This document shows positions 8,018-15,792 of a stretch of DNA of 64,000 nt, piece by piece. A program made the position numbers and the translations under genes. Numbering within the stretch: position 1 is the first letter of the stretch; each line of letters starts with the position of its first letter. This stretch comes from Palsa-504 sp963744575 (GTDB lineage Bacteria; Actinomycetota; Actinomycetes; Streptosporangiales; Streptosporangiaceae), in assembly GCA_963744575.1 (NCBI GenBank), contig CAVUUF010000003.1, positions 1 to 64,000 of the forward strand. The letters are read 5' to 3'. A model generated the notes under the pieces. The model did no database searches. It was not told the DNA's origin and was given only the letters and a program-made list of their open reading frames with translations.

Positions 8018-8093
8018 TTTCCGGGTTCGCCTCGGTGTGGTGCGGGTGGGCGGCCCTGTCCAGCGCCGCTATCACGCTGCATTGCCGTTTGGC

Positions 8094-8128
8094 CAGGCCC
8101 CGGCCTGAACACTCCAGGCCGGGGCCTG
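8094..8128. terminator. Perfect 14-bp GC-rich hairpin
   Basis: CAGGCCCCGGCCTG (8094-8107) and its exact reverse complement (8115-8128) flank a 7-nt loop. There is no T-tract. Such stems act as U-less terminators in actinobacteria. It lies between the OsmC gene and the MscS operon end, so it may terminate the latter on the minus strand. Confidence 0.55.
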
Positions 8129-8295
8129 ACCGGCTCATCTCGGCCGACTGACGAACTGCTCACGCCGTGCATCCGCAGAGGCCGGACGGCGATCTGGTCA
8201 GGATTCGCGGCTCACTCCGGATGAGCGCTGCGCTGTCTGCAGGCCGCAGATGAGAGTGTCGAGACCGAATGCCTCGGCCAGACCTGGCAGTCCAT

Positions 8296-8625
8296 CTAGG
8301 GCGGCGCCGAACCGGTGGATGAGGGAGTTGGCGTGGCTGCCGCGGACGGCGTGGCTGCGGATGACGGCGTCGCCGTCCGCGAGCGGGCCGGATGTGGTGT
8401 GTTGGTCGGAGACACCGAACTCGTGGGCGTGGGCGTGGGAGTGGGCGTCGGCGTGGTGGTTGCCGGGGACGTCGTCCGGGCCGGCCCGGACGGGGCTGAA
8501 GACTGCCCGGTCGTCGAGGGGTTGTCGGCGGTTGCGGGCTGCGGAGGCTTGAAAAGCACGTAGGTGACCAGGGCGACCAGGAAGACGGCGGTCAGGATCC
8601 AGGTTGAGGTTCGCACTCGTCGCAT
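8296..8625 (-). CDS. Small membrane protein with Thr/Pro-rich tail
   Basis: A 109-aa protein with a basic N-terminus (MRRVRTSTW) and one membrane segment (about 9-25, WILTAVFLVALVTYVLF). A long low-complexity Thr/Ser/Pro/Ala tail includes six PT units in a row. The tail probably lies outside the cell and may be glycosylated; that is inference. Its ATG overlaps the MscS stop by 1 bp (TGATG), so it is the second gene of that operon and may act with the channel. No family is recognised. The opposite strand has a Val/Gly-rich open frame that is only its shadow. Confidence 0.65.
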   Translation of the reverse strand: MRRVRTSTWILTAVFLVALVTYVLFKPPQPATADNPSTTGQSSAPSGPARTTSPATTTPTPTPTPTPTSSVSPTNTPHPARSRTATPSSAATPSAAATPTPSSTGSAPP

Positions 8626-9509
8626 CAGTCGGCTCCGGTCGGCTCGGCGGTATCGAGGTTGGCCGGCAAGTGGATGCCCTCGCGCAGGAACCCGGCCGCG
8701 ATCCGGGCCCGCAGGACCCGCCCGACGTCGAACTGCTTACCGGGCAAGGTCCTGGTCACCATGCGGATCTGGAAGTGGTCCATGTCGATGCTCTGCACGC
8801 CCATGACAGCCGGGGGATCGAGCATCAGCCGGCGCAGGTCCGGCTCCTTGTACGCTTCGTCCCCGATCAGCCGCAGCAGGTCGCTCACCCGGTTTACATC
8901 CGCGGCAGCGGGCACGGGCACGTCCACGACGGCACGTGCCCAGTCGCGCGAGAGATTGGTCACCTGGGTGATCTGGCCGTTGGGGGTAATGACCACCTCG
9001 CCGTCGGCGGTGCGCACCGTGGTGACCCGCAACGTGACGTCCTCGACGGTCCCGATTGCCGGGTCGGGCAGGCTTGGTACCGAAAGGCGGATGAGGTCCC
9101 CGAAGCCGTACTGGCGCTCCGTGATGATGAAGAAACCGGCCAGGATGTCTTGGACGATGCGCTGCGCGCCGAAACCAAGCGCGACCCCCGCCACGGCGGC
9201 CGGGGCGACCAAACTCGTCAGCGGGATGCGGAGGCGCTCCGCGATAGCCACGCCGGCTACGCAGTAGATGATCGCCAGGGTGGCCCAGGTGATCACCTGG
9301 GCCAGCGCCTGCCGGTGCTTTGAGGCTTCCGAGCGGACCAGCGCGTCTGCCTCCCTGGCGTTCGCGTCAATCCGTTCCGTGATCCTCGCGCCCAGCCAGG
9401 TCGCTAGCCGCGTCAGCAGGATCGTCCCGATCACGAGCAGCACGATCTCCAGGCCACTACCGCGCGCCCACGACGAGACCCCGGTCAGTTGTCGCACCGT
9501 CAGGAACAT
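8625..9509 (-). CDS. MscS-family mechanosensitive channel
   Basis: A 294-aa small-conductance mechanosensitive channel protein that would release solutes on hypo-osmotic shock. ATG 9509 follows a GGAGGG site. Membrane segments lie at about 20-40, 70-90 and 95-130. The pore helix region VAPAAVAGVALGFGAQRIVQDILAG matches the MscS TM3 signature (Ala/Gly ladder, then LGFGAQ). The beta domain follows, with GTVEDVTLRVTTVRTADG and VVITPNGQI (the family's PN motif). The cytoplasmic vestibule lies before the C-terminus. It is first of a two-gene operon with the Thr/Pro-rich protein. Confidence 0.93.
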   Translation of the reverse strand: MFLTVRQLTGVSSWARGSGLEIVLLVIGTILLTRLATWLGARITERIDANAREADALVRSEASKHRQALAQVITWATLAIIYCVAGVAIAERLRIPLTSLVAPAAVAGVALGFGAQRIVQDILAGFFIITERQYGFGDLIRLSVPSLPDPAIGTVEDVTLRVTTVRTADGEVVITPNGQITQVTNLSRDWARAVVDVPVPAAADVNRVSDLLRLIGDEAYKEPDLRRLMLDPPAVMGVQSIDMDHFQIRMVTRTLPGKQFDVGRVLRARIAAGFLREGIHLPANLDTAEPTGAD

Positions 9510-9730
9510 AACCCTCCATCACTGCCGAACCCCGCTTTCGGCCACTACCCGCCGGCGGCTGCGGACGACGGCAGGCGCGCCGAAGGTTCATCGCCGAGAC
9601 CGTAGTGCCAGGCTACTTCCGCAGGCAAAAGGTCTTCGACAGCGCGAAAGCGTCTCGGTCAGGACAGGCCGGCGGGCGACAGATCTCCGCCACCGCGGGG
9701 CCGTGCCCCTGGTGGTCCGGGACTCAGGTG
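9510..9730. other. Intergenic, nothing recognised
   Basis: Divergent spacer between the MscS start and the sigma-factor fragment. It must hold the MscS promoter, but no clear -35/-10 pair stands out. Open frames across it are shadows without family motifs. Confidence 0.4.
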
Positions 9731-9749
9731 TACTCCTAAGAAAGGAGTA
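9731..9749 (+). promoter_or_regulatory. Inverted repeat that buries the ribosome site
   Basis: TACTCCT (9731-9737) and AGGAGTA (9743-9749) form a perfect 7-bp stem around an AAGAA loop. The 3' arm contains the AAGGAG ribosome site for the TTG start at 9756. In mRNA the stem would hide that site. Confidence 0.45.
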
Positions 9750-9755
9750 TCGCCC

Positions 9756-9989
9756 TTGTCGGGCCAGCGTGCACGCGAGACCGCGACTCCAGCTGCCCTG
9801 GACCCGGCGGCGCCTGAACTGTCGCCGCGGGAGCGGAAGATCCTGCTTGTGCGCTGCTACGGCAGCATGACCCAGGATCAGATCAGCCAGGGAGACGCCG
9901 TCCTGTCGGAAATGGGGCGTGCGCCGCATCGCTATCGGCCACCGCCAGGCCAGGATCCGGCCCGGCAGCGTCGATCAGATACCGGATAG
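9756..9989 (+). pseudogene. SigB/SigF-type sigma factor, region 4 fragment
   Basis: TTG 9756, 8 nt after AAAGGAG, opens a 77-codon frame. Residues about 22-45 read LSPRERKILLVRCYGSMTQDQ. This is the first part of sigma-70 region 4 in the SigB/F/G group (LPxRERxILxLRFxGxMTQxQIA). The recognition helix that should follow (IGVSQMHVSRLL) is missing, and the tail is unrelated. Regions 2 and 3 are absent upstream. With a proper ribosome site it may still be translated, but it cannot be a working sigma factor. Confidence 0.55.
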
Positions 9990-10244
9990 TCAGCCGAGAC
10001 GCGGCATCGTGAGCGTCATGGGCACCAGCGATCGCGATGACCGCAGCGGTACGCTTGAGCTCCTCCGGTAGCCCCGGGAAGCTGGCCGCTGGCAGCGGCT
10101 GACGTCCAGTTCTTAAACGCCACGCTACACCCGTATCATGAAACTAGCAAATTGTTTCCAGAATCTGGTAACCATGCCAGCATGGCGAGCTGGGTCGCAC
10201 AGGGACAGCTCGCAGAATGCGATAGCGGGCAGGAAGAGGCATGC
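9990..10244. other. Intergenic stretch with a weak minus-strand reading
   Basis: On the minus strand, about 10080-9900, a stop-free reading AAVIAIAGAHDAHDAASRLT, then IRYLIDAAGPDPGLAVADSD, looks protein-like but has no start or ribosome site, and I do not recognise it. The part near 10125-10190 is noticeably less GC-rich and may hold the promoter for the next gene. Confidence 0.3.
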
Positions 10245-10544
10245 ATGGATGTGACAGACGTGTGGGTCGCGAACGATGAAGGTACCGAAATCGTCCGCGC
10301 GCGGGATATCGCGGGCGCAAGCCTGGACTACGACGGAAACGTCACCGTGCGGTTGACCGGCGGGGACGGCGCCGTTGTGACGATCGCCGGGCACAGGACA
10401 CATCATGAGGAGCACAGACCTGACGACTTTCACCGCCAGCTGATCCGTGCCGTCGCCGAGCTGTCGGATGCGGCGGGGGCCTTCCTCGTGCGGGCGGTCC
10501 ACCACGAGACCCGTGGCTGGCAGTGGGTCAGCGAGCCGCTGTAG
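10245..10544 (+). CDS. Hypothetical protein, 99 aa
   Basis: ATG 10245 follows GGAAGAGG with good spacing. An in-frame ATG at 10152 is less likely because the first 31 residues are not protein-like. The product is soluble and acidic, predicted as alternating strands (VTDVWVANDEGTEIVRARDI, then LDYDGNVTVRLTGGDGAVVTIAG) and a helix (FHRQLIRAVAELSDAAGAFLV), ending GWQWVSEPL. The family is not recognised. A piece of similar sequence (ARDITGAKL) recurs at about 10985-11013, suggesting a partial duplicate. The gene stands alone among remnants. Confidence 0.5.
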   Translation: MDVTDVWVANDEGTEIVRARDIAGASLDYDGNVTVRLTGGDGAVVTIAGHRTHHEEHRPDDFHRQLIRAVAELSDAAGAFLVRAVHHETRGWQWVSEPL

Positions 10545-10629
10545 TGGCGATAAAGACCAGGAGGCCGAACGGGCCGTGGTGCACGGGGCCGGGCACCGTT
10601 CTTGCCCAGGATGGCGTGCGATACGCTAA

Positions 10630-10848
10630 CTCATCGCGGCCCGCGGTATCCATGTAGACGGTATCGACCTGGTGATCCATGCCGATCCCCCGGCCGAGCA
10701 CAAGGCCTACGTACACCGATCTGGCCGTACGGCCCGCAGCGCGCCGACGGGGCGGTGGTCACCGTGCAGACCGTGGCGCAGGCGGCCGAGGTCCGGAAGC
10801 TTCCGGGGCCGTCGCCGGGGCGTCTGAAATCGCCGATCCGGGATCCGC
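10630..10848 (+). pseudogene. DEAD-box RNA helicase, C-terminal fragment with frameshift
   Basis: Frame one, open from 10630, reads AARGIHVDGIDLVIHADPPA then EHKAYVHRSGRTARS. These are motifs V and VI of DEAD-box helicases (ARGxD/H, HRxGRTxR). The expected next segment is found one frame over as RADGAVVTVQTVAQAAEVRKL (about 10747-10809). So the gene has lost its N-terminal three quarters and also carries a frameshift near 10745. No start codon is present. It is clearly a decayed helicase. Confidence 0.75.
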
Positions 10849-11187
10849 CCGATCGGCAGGCAGATTCGCCTTGCTCCGCTGTTTGCGGGGATAAATGCCG
10901 GGTAGTGCCCAAATGTTGCTCTGGACCCCGGCAGCGGTTACGCCTTATGAATAGCGGGCTGTGCGCGGGATCCGGAGTTTTTCACGCCCGGGACATTACG
11001 GGCGCGAAGCTATCGCCAGCGGAAGGCTGGAGCCTGCGGCAGGTACTCGCACCGCGATTTATATGACGGGGCCGACGACCAGGCCTGCCGCTTTAACTCA
11101 GCCTGCTAGCATTGCCGCGCTTATTTCCGGCCTGGCCGTTGCCGTGTTTTGGGCATTTCCGGCAACGTCCAGAAAGGAACTAGCGCC
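10849..11187. other. Spacer with partial duplicate of the 99-aa gene
   Basis: No intact gene is present. A plus frame ending at 11066 contains VFHARDITGAKLSPAEGW, similar to VRARDIAGASLDYDG in the gene at 10245, and may be a duplicated piece. The final 60 bp (less GC-rich) should contain the desaturase promoter; AAAGGA at 11173-11178 is its ribosome site. Confidence 0.35.
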
Positions 11188-12228
11188 ATGATTGATCAGT
11201 TGGCTGCGCGCTATGAAGGCACGGAGCCATTCCCGGACGCCGGCGGCCCGCCGCGCACGGTCGCGCACGCGGTCAGGGTCGCGCTGACGGTCGCGATCGT
11301 CGCCGTGCCGTTCGGCGGCCTCGGGGTGGCGGTATGGTTCGCCTGGGGCCACGGCCTGGACCTGGCGGACATCCTGCTTGCGGCAGCCTTCTACCTGGTG
11401 ACGGGGCTCGGGGTGACCGTCGGCTTCCACCGGCTGCTCACCCACCGCAGCTTCACCGCGGCGCCGGCGCTGCGGGTCGTACTGGCCATCGCGGGGTCGA
11501 TGAGCTTCGAAGGCGAGGTTATCGGCTGGGTTGCCATCCACCGCCGTCATCACGCCTTTGCCGACAGACCGGGTGACCCGCATTCGCCGTACCGGTACGG
11601 AACCAGCCTGCCCGGGCAGCTCCGCGGTCTCGCCCATGCGCACGTTGGCTGGCTGCTGCGCGACGACCCTACCCCGGCCGCGCGCTATGCCCCCGACATG
11701 GTGGCCGATCCGGCCATGCGGGCGGTCTCGTCCGCGTTCCCCGCTTTGTGCGCCGTGTCGCTCGGGCTGCCGTTCGCCCTGGGCTGGGCCATTGGCGGCA
11801 GCTGGCGCACCGCACTGGCCGCCCTGCTGTGGGCCGGGCTAGTCCGCGTCGCCTTGCTGCAGCATGTCACCTGGAGCGTCAACTCGCTGTGTCACGTGAT
11901 CGGCGCCCGGCCCTTCACTACCCGTCGCAACGACCGCGCCACCAACTTGTGGCCTCTGGCTCTGCTCTCCCTCGGCGAAAGCTGGCACAACATGCACCAT
12001 TCCGATCCAACTTGCGCCAGGCATGGCGCCGATCCCCGGCAGATCGATATCTCCGCCGCCGTCATCCGCGCCTTCGAGCGCTTCGGCTGGGCGACTGGCG
12101 TGCACTGGCCTGATCCGGCCCGCCTGGACTCCCGCCGTCGTGAGCAGGGTCAGCCCCAGTCGTGCCAGGTACTCCGGGACCGCGAGACGCCGCCGTCGCC
12201 GGGCCGGGTACAGAATCGCATTCACTGA
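11188..12228 (+). CDS. Membrane fatty-acid (acyl-CoA) desaturase
   Basis: A 346-aa di-iron desaturase that would introduce a double bond (delta-9 in close relatives) into saturated acyl chains and so adjust membrane fluidity. All three histidine boxes are present: His81-RLLT-His86, His118-RR-His121-His122 and His267-NM-His270-His271. Hydrophobic segments lie at about 29-50, 58-80, 92-112 and 183-225. ATG 11188 was chosen for the AAAGGA site; an in-frame start 39 bp upstream is unlikely. The last 7 bp overlap the convergent recQ. The last 35 residues are Arg/Pro-rich and may be extended by chance. Confidence 0.92.
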   Translation: MIDQLAARYEGTEPFPDAGGPPRTVAHAVRVALTVAIVAVPFGGLGVAVWFAWGHGLDLADILLAAAFYLVTGLGVTVGFHRLLTHRSFTAAPALRVVLAIAGSMSFEGEVIGWVAIHRRHHAFADRPGDPHSPYRYGTSLPGQLRGLAHAHVGWLLRDDPTPAARYAPDMVADPAMRAVSSAFPALCAVSLGLPFALGWAIGGSWRTALAALLWAGLVRVALLQHVTWSVNSLCHVIGARPFTTRRNDRATNLWPLALLSLGESWHNMHHSDPTCARHGADPRQIDISAAVIRAFERFGWATGVHWPDPARLDSRRREQGQPQSCQVLRDRETPPSPGRVQNRIH

Positions 12229-14114
12229 ATCTCCGGAGGAGCGTCGGCCAGGACCTCGAGAACCTGCTGGCCGTAGCGGGCCAGCTTGGTCTCGCCCACG
12301 CCGCTGATCCCGGCCAGATCGGCCAGCGTCGCCGGCAACGAAGCGGCGATCTGCCGCAGCGTCGCGTCGTGGAAGATCACGTAGGCGGGCAGGCTGTGCT
12401 CCCTGGCCACCGCGGCGCGCCAGGCGCGCAGCCTCTCGAACACCGCCTCAGCCTCCGGTGACAGCGAGACTGGCGAATCAGGCTTGGTGTGCGGAGAAGA
12501 ACCGGCGCCGGCGCCTGCCTTCTGACCCCGCCCGGCGGCCGCCGCGGGCAACAGCGCGGGCCGGGGAACGTCCCGCCGGAACAGCACCTGCCGCTCCCCG
12601 TGCATGACCTCCCAGCTCAGGTCGGTCAGCGCCAGCGTCCCGTGGTCGCCCTTGACCGCGAGCAGCCCCGAGGCCAGCAACTGCCGCACCACGCCGCGCC
12701 ACTCGCCCTCGCTCAGCTCCCCGCCGATGCCGAAGGTGGACAGCGCGTCGTGCCGGTATGAAACCACCTTCGGCGTCTTGCGCCCCAGCAGGATGTCGAT
12801 CGGCTGCCCGGCTCCGAACGAAGGCCCCCCGAGTCGGCCGAGACGCGCCACCGTCGAGAGCAGCTTCTGCGCCGCCACCGTGCCGTCCCAGACCGAAGGC
12901 GGCGCCAGGCACGTGTCGCAGTTCCCGCACGCCGCCGGGGCCTCAGTCTCGCCGAAGTACGCCAGCATCTGCCGGCGCCGGCAGCCGGCCGTCTCGCACA
13001 GCGCGAGCATCGCGTCCAGGTGCGCCACCAGCCGCCGGCGGTGCGCCAAGTCACCCTCGGAATCGGAAATGAGACGCCGCTGCTGTATCACGTCGGCCAG
13101 CCCGTAGGCCAGCCAGGCCGTGGCCGGCCGCCCGTCCCGGCCGGCCCGCCCGGTTTCCTGGTAGTACCCCTCGACCGACCGGGGCAGGTCCAGGTGCGCG
13201 ACGAAGCGCACGTCCGGCTTGTCGATGCCCATCCCGAACGCGATCGTGGCCACCATGATCAGCCCGTCCTCGCGCAGGAACCGGGACTGATGCAACGAGC
13301 GCGTCTGCGCGTCGAGGCCGGCGTGGTAGGGCAGCGCGACGAACCCCTCGGAACACAGGAACGACGCGATCTTCTCCGTCGACGCCCGGGACAGGCAGTA
13401 CACGATGCCCGCCTCGCCCGGGTGCTCGGTCCGCAGCAGCCGGAGCAGCTGGCGCTTCGGCTCGTTCTTCGGCTCGATCCGGTACTGGATGTTGGGCCGG
13501 TCGAAGCTCGCCACGAAGCGCCGGGCCCCGCCCAGCGACAACCGCAAGACGATCTCTTCGAGCGTCTGCCTGGTCGCGGTGGCCGTCACGGCGATACGCG
13601 GCACCGCAGGCCAGCGCTCGTGCAGCACGGACAGGGCCAGGTAGTCGGGCCGGAAGTCGTGGCCCCACTGGGCCACGCAGTGCGCCTCGTCGATGGCGAA
13701 TAGCGAGATCGCGCCGCGGTCGAGCAGCCGCAGCGTGGACTCGGCCCGCAGCCGCTCCGGGGCCAGGTAGAGCAGGTCCAGCTTGCCGTCCATGAACGCG
13801 TACTCGACCCCGCGCCGGGTATCGGGATCCTGGGTCGAGTTGAGGAAGCCCGCCTTTACGCCGAGCACGGTCAGCGCGTCAACCTGGTCCTGCATCAGCG
13901 CGATCAGCGGCGAGATGACCACGCCGGTGCCGTCGCGCACCTGCGCTGGGATCTGGTAGCACAGCGACTTGCCGCTGCCGGTCGGCATCAGCGCGATCGC
14001 GTCGCCGCCGGCGCAGACGTGCTCGATGATCTCCTGCTGCTGGCCGCGGAAGGATCCGTAACCGTACTTGCGGCGCAGCACCTCGGCCGCAGCGTCACCC
14101 ACGGGCACATCCAC
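12222..14114 (-). CDS. recQ: ATP-dependent DNA helicase RecQ
   Basis: A 630-aa 3'-5' DNA helicase for repair and recombination. Walker A is MPTGSGKSLCYQ (about 43-54) and the Walker B box DEAH lies at 142-145 in AIDEAHCVAQWGHDFRPDY, the RecQ aromatic-loop signature. Motif VI is QETGRAGRDGR. The zinc-binding cysteines follow (CETAGCRRRQMLAYFGE, then CGNCDTC). A winged-helix RQC region is next. A Gly/Ala-rich linker (about 515-540) leads to a C-terminal HRDC domain (LRAWRAAVAREHSLPAYVIF). The domain set is complete and the gene is transcribed alone. Confidence 0.96.
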   Translation of the reverse strand: MDVPVGDAAAEVLRRKYGYGSFRGQQQEIIEHVCAGGDAIALMPTGSGKSLCYQIPAQVRDGTGVVISPLIALMQDQVDALTVLGVKAGFLNSTQDPDTRRGVEYAFMDGKLDLLYLAPERLRAESTLRLLDRGAISLFAIDEAHCVAQWGHDFRPDYLALSVLHERWPAVPRIAVTATATRQTLEEIVLRLSLGGARRFVASFDRPNIQYRIEPKNEPKRQLLRLLRTEHPGEAGIVYCLSRASTEKIASFLCSEGFVALPYHAGLDAQTRSLHQSRFLREDGLIMVATIAFGMGIDKPDVRFVAHLDLPRSVEGYYQETGRAGRDGRPATAWLAYGLADVIQQRRLISDSEGDLAHRRRLVAHLDAMLALCETAGCRRRQMLAYFGETEAPAACGNCDTCLAPPSVWDGTVAAQKLLSTVARLGRLGGPSFGAGQPIDILLGRKTPKVVSYRHDALSTFGIGGELSEGEWRGVVRQLLASGLLAVKGDHGTLALTDLSWEVMHGERQVLFRRDVPRPALLPAAAAGRGQKAGAGAGSSPHTKPDSPVSLSPEAEAVFERLRAWRAAVAREHSLPAYVIFHDATLRQIAASLPATLADLAGISGVGETKLARYGQQVLEVLADAPPEIQ

Positions 14115-14322
14115 GCCGCGATTCTACGGTCCAACCCCGTCAGGACAGGTGCCGGAAATAGGACTCCGGGTCGCGTCGACTCATCCACCCGCAGGCCCGG
14201 CCCGGGCCGGGAGGACCGCACCGGGCGGGCGTCGAACTCATCGCTGTCCGGCATGCTCCCCGTCCTGAATGACATTGATGCCGAACAGCCCTGGTATCCG
14301 CCCTCGCTCATGCCATAGCCGG

Positions 14323-15762
14323 TCAGCCCGTAGCGATCCTCGCCTCGGCGGCCGCCCAGGCCGCCGCGTCGCCCGCGGGGGAGAAGGTGCGCAGGGGCTG
14401 GGCCGAACGGATCAGCGCGCGCATCCCGGCCAGGTCGCCGGGCGCCGCGCCCAGGGCGCGGGCCTGGACGAGGACGTTGCCCAGCGCGGTGGCCTCGGCC
14501 GGTCCCGCGATCACCGGCAGCCCGGTGGCGTCGGCGGTGAGCTGGCACAGCAGCGAGTTGCGCGCCCCGCCGCCGACGACGTGCACCACGTCCGCGTGCC
14601 GTCCGGACAGCGACTGTGCCTGGGTGATCGCGCGCCGGTAGGCCAGCGCCAGGCTGTCCAGGATGCAGCGGACGTTCTCGGCCGGCCCGGCCGGGACGGC
14701 CTCGCCCCGGCCGGCCAGCCACGAGGCGATCCGCCCCGGCATGTCATCCGGCGGCAGGAAGACCGGGGCGTCCGGGTCGATCACGAACCTCAGCGGCGGC
14801 AGTCGCGCCGCCTCGTCGAGCAGCGACCCGAGCGAGGCCTGCGGCCAGCTGCGCAGGCTCTCCTGCAGCAGCCACAACCCCATCACGTTGCGCAAGTAGC
14901 GGATGGTGCCGTCGATGCCGGTCTCGTTGGTGAAGTTGGCGGCGCGGCTGGCCTCGGTCAGCACCGGGGCGTCGAGCTCCACTCCGGCCAGCGACCAGGT
15001 GCCGGAGGAGATATAGGCGAAGCCCGGTCCGTCGGCCGGCACGCCAGCCACGGCCGACGCCGTGTCATGGGAGCCGACCGCGATGAGCCGGAGCGGGAAA
15101 CCCAGCCCGTTCGGCCCCATGACCGGACCGATGACGTCGCCCGGCCGGCGCAACGGCGGGAAGATGCCCGGCGGGAGGCCCGCCCGGCGGATCAGCCCGG
15201 TGGCCCAGGCCTGGGCCCGGACGTCGAACAGCAACGTGGTCGAGGCGTTGGTGATCTCGGCGCCGGCCTCCCCGGTGAGCCAGTACGCCAGCAGGTCCGG
15301 GATCAGCAGCATGGTCCGGGCCTGCCGCAGCATGGGCGCCGCCGCGGCGAGCTGGTAGATCGTGTTGAACGGCAGCTGCTGGATTCCGGTGACGGCGTAG
15401 ATCTCGGCCGCGGGCACCGTCGCGTGCACCCGGTCCGCCACCCCTTCGGTGCGCCCGTCGCGGTAGTGCACCGGGTTGCCGAGCAGCGCGCCGGTCTCGC
15501 CGAGCAGCCCGAAGTCCACGCCCCAGGAGTCGATGCCCGCGCTGGCCAGCGGGAACCGGCGCGCGGCCAGTTCCAGGCCGTGCCGCACGTCGGCGTACAG
15601 GCGCCGGATGTCCCAGGACAACGTGCCATCCGCGGTCACCGGCTGGTTGCCGAATCGGTGCACCTCGTGCAGCGTGACGTCCGCGGCGCCGACCACCCCG
15701 GCCATCACCCGCCCGCCGGAAGCGCCCAGGTCGACGGCGGCCACCGCCACCGGCCCGGTCAT
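14323..15762 (-). CDS. rhaB: Rhamnulokinase
   Basis: A 479-aa FGGY-family sugar kinase that phosphorylates L-rhamnulose to L-rhamnulose 1-phosphate. The N-terminal phosphate loop is VDLGASGGRVMAG. GIDSWGVDFGLL, the ISSGTWSLAGVE signature and the nucleotide-binding HVVGGGARNSLLCQLTAD with ATALGN match rhaB rather than xylulokinase or glycerol kinase. It is last in the minus-strand rhamnose operon, 30 bp after rhaD, which fixes the substrate. The 208 bp between it and recQ contain no gene. Confidence 0.95.
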   Translation of the reverse strand: MTGPVAVAAVDLGASGGRVMAGVVGAADVTLHEVHRFGNQPVTADGTLSWDIRRLYADVRHGLELAARRFPLASAGIDSWGVDFGLLGETGALLGNPVHYRDGRTEGVADRVHATVPAAEIYAVTGIQQLPFNTIYQLAAAAPMLRQARTMLLIPDLLAYWLTGEAGAEITNASTTLLFDVRAQAWATGLIRRAGLPPGIFPPLRRPGDVIGPVMGPNGLGFPLRLIAVGSHDTASAVAGVPADGPGFAYISSGTWSLAGVELDAPVLTEASRAANFTNETGIDGTIRYLRNVMGLWLLQESLRSWPQASLGSLLDEAARLPPLRFVIDPDAPVFLPPDDMPGRIASWLAGRGEAVPAGPAENVRCILDSLALAYRRAITQAQSLSGRHADVVHVVGGGARNSLLCQLTADATGLPVIAGPAEATALGNVLVQARALGAAPGDLAGMRALIRSAQPLRTFSPAGDAAAWAAAEARIATG

Positions 15763-15792
15763 CTCATGAACCCGGTCATCCCGCCAGCTCTG

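Noticed and set aside
8315..8563. Val/Gly-repeat protein on the plus strand
   Set aside because: The GVGVGVGVGV run is the complement of the Thr/Pro repeat in the minus-strand membrane protein, which has a membrane segment and operon context.
10630..10848. Possible intact short helicase
   Set aside because: Motifs V and VI and the following strand are in different frames and the ATPase half is missing.
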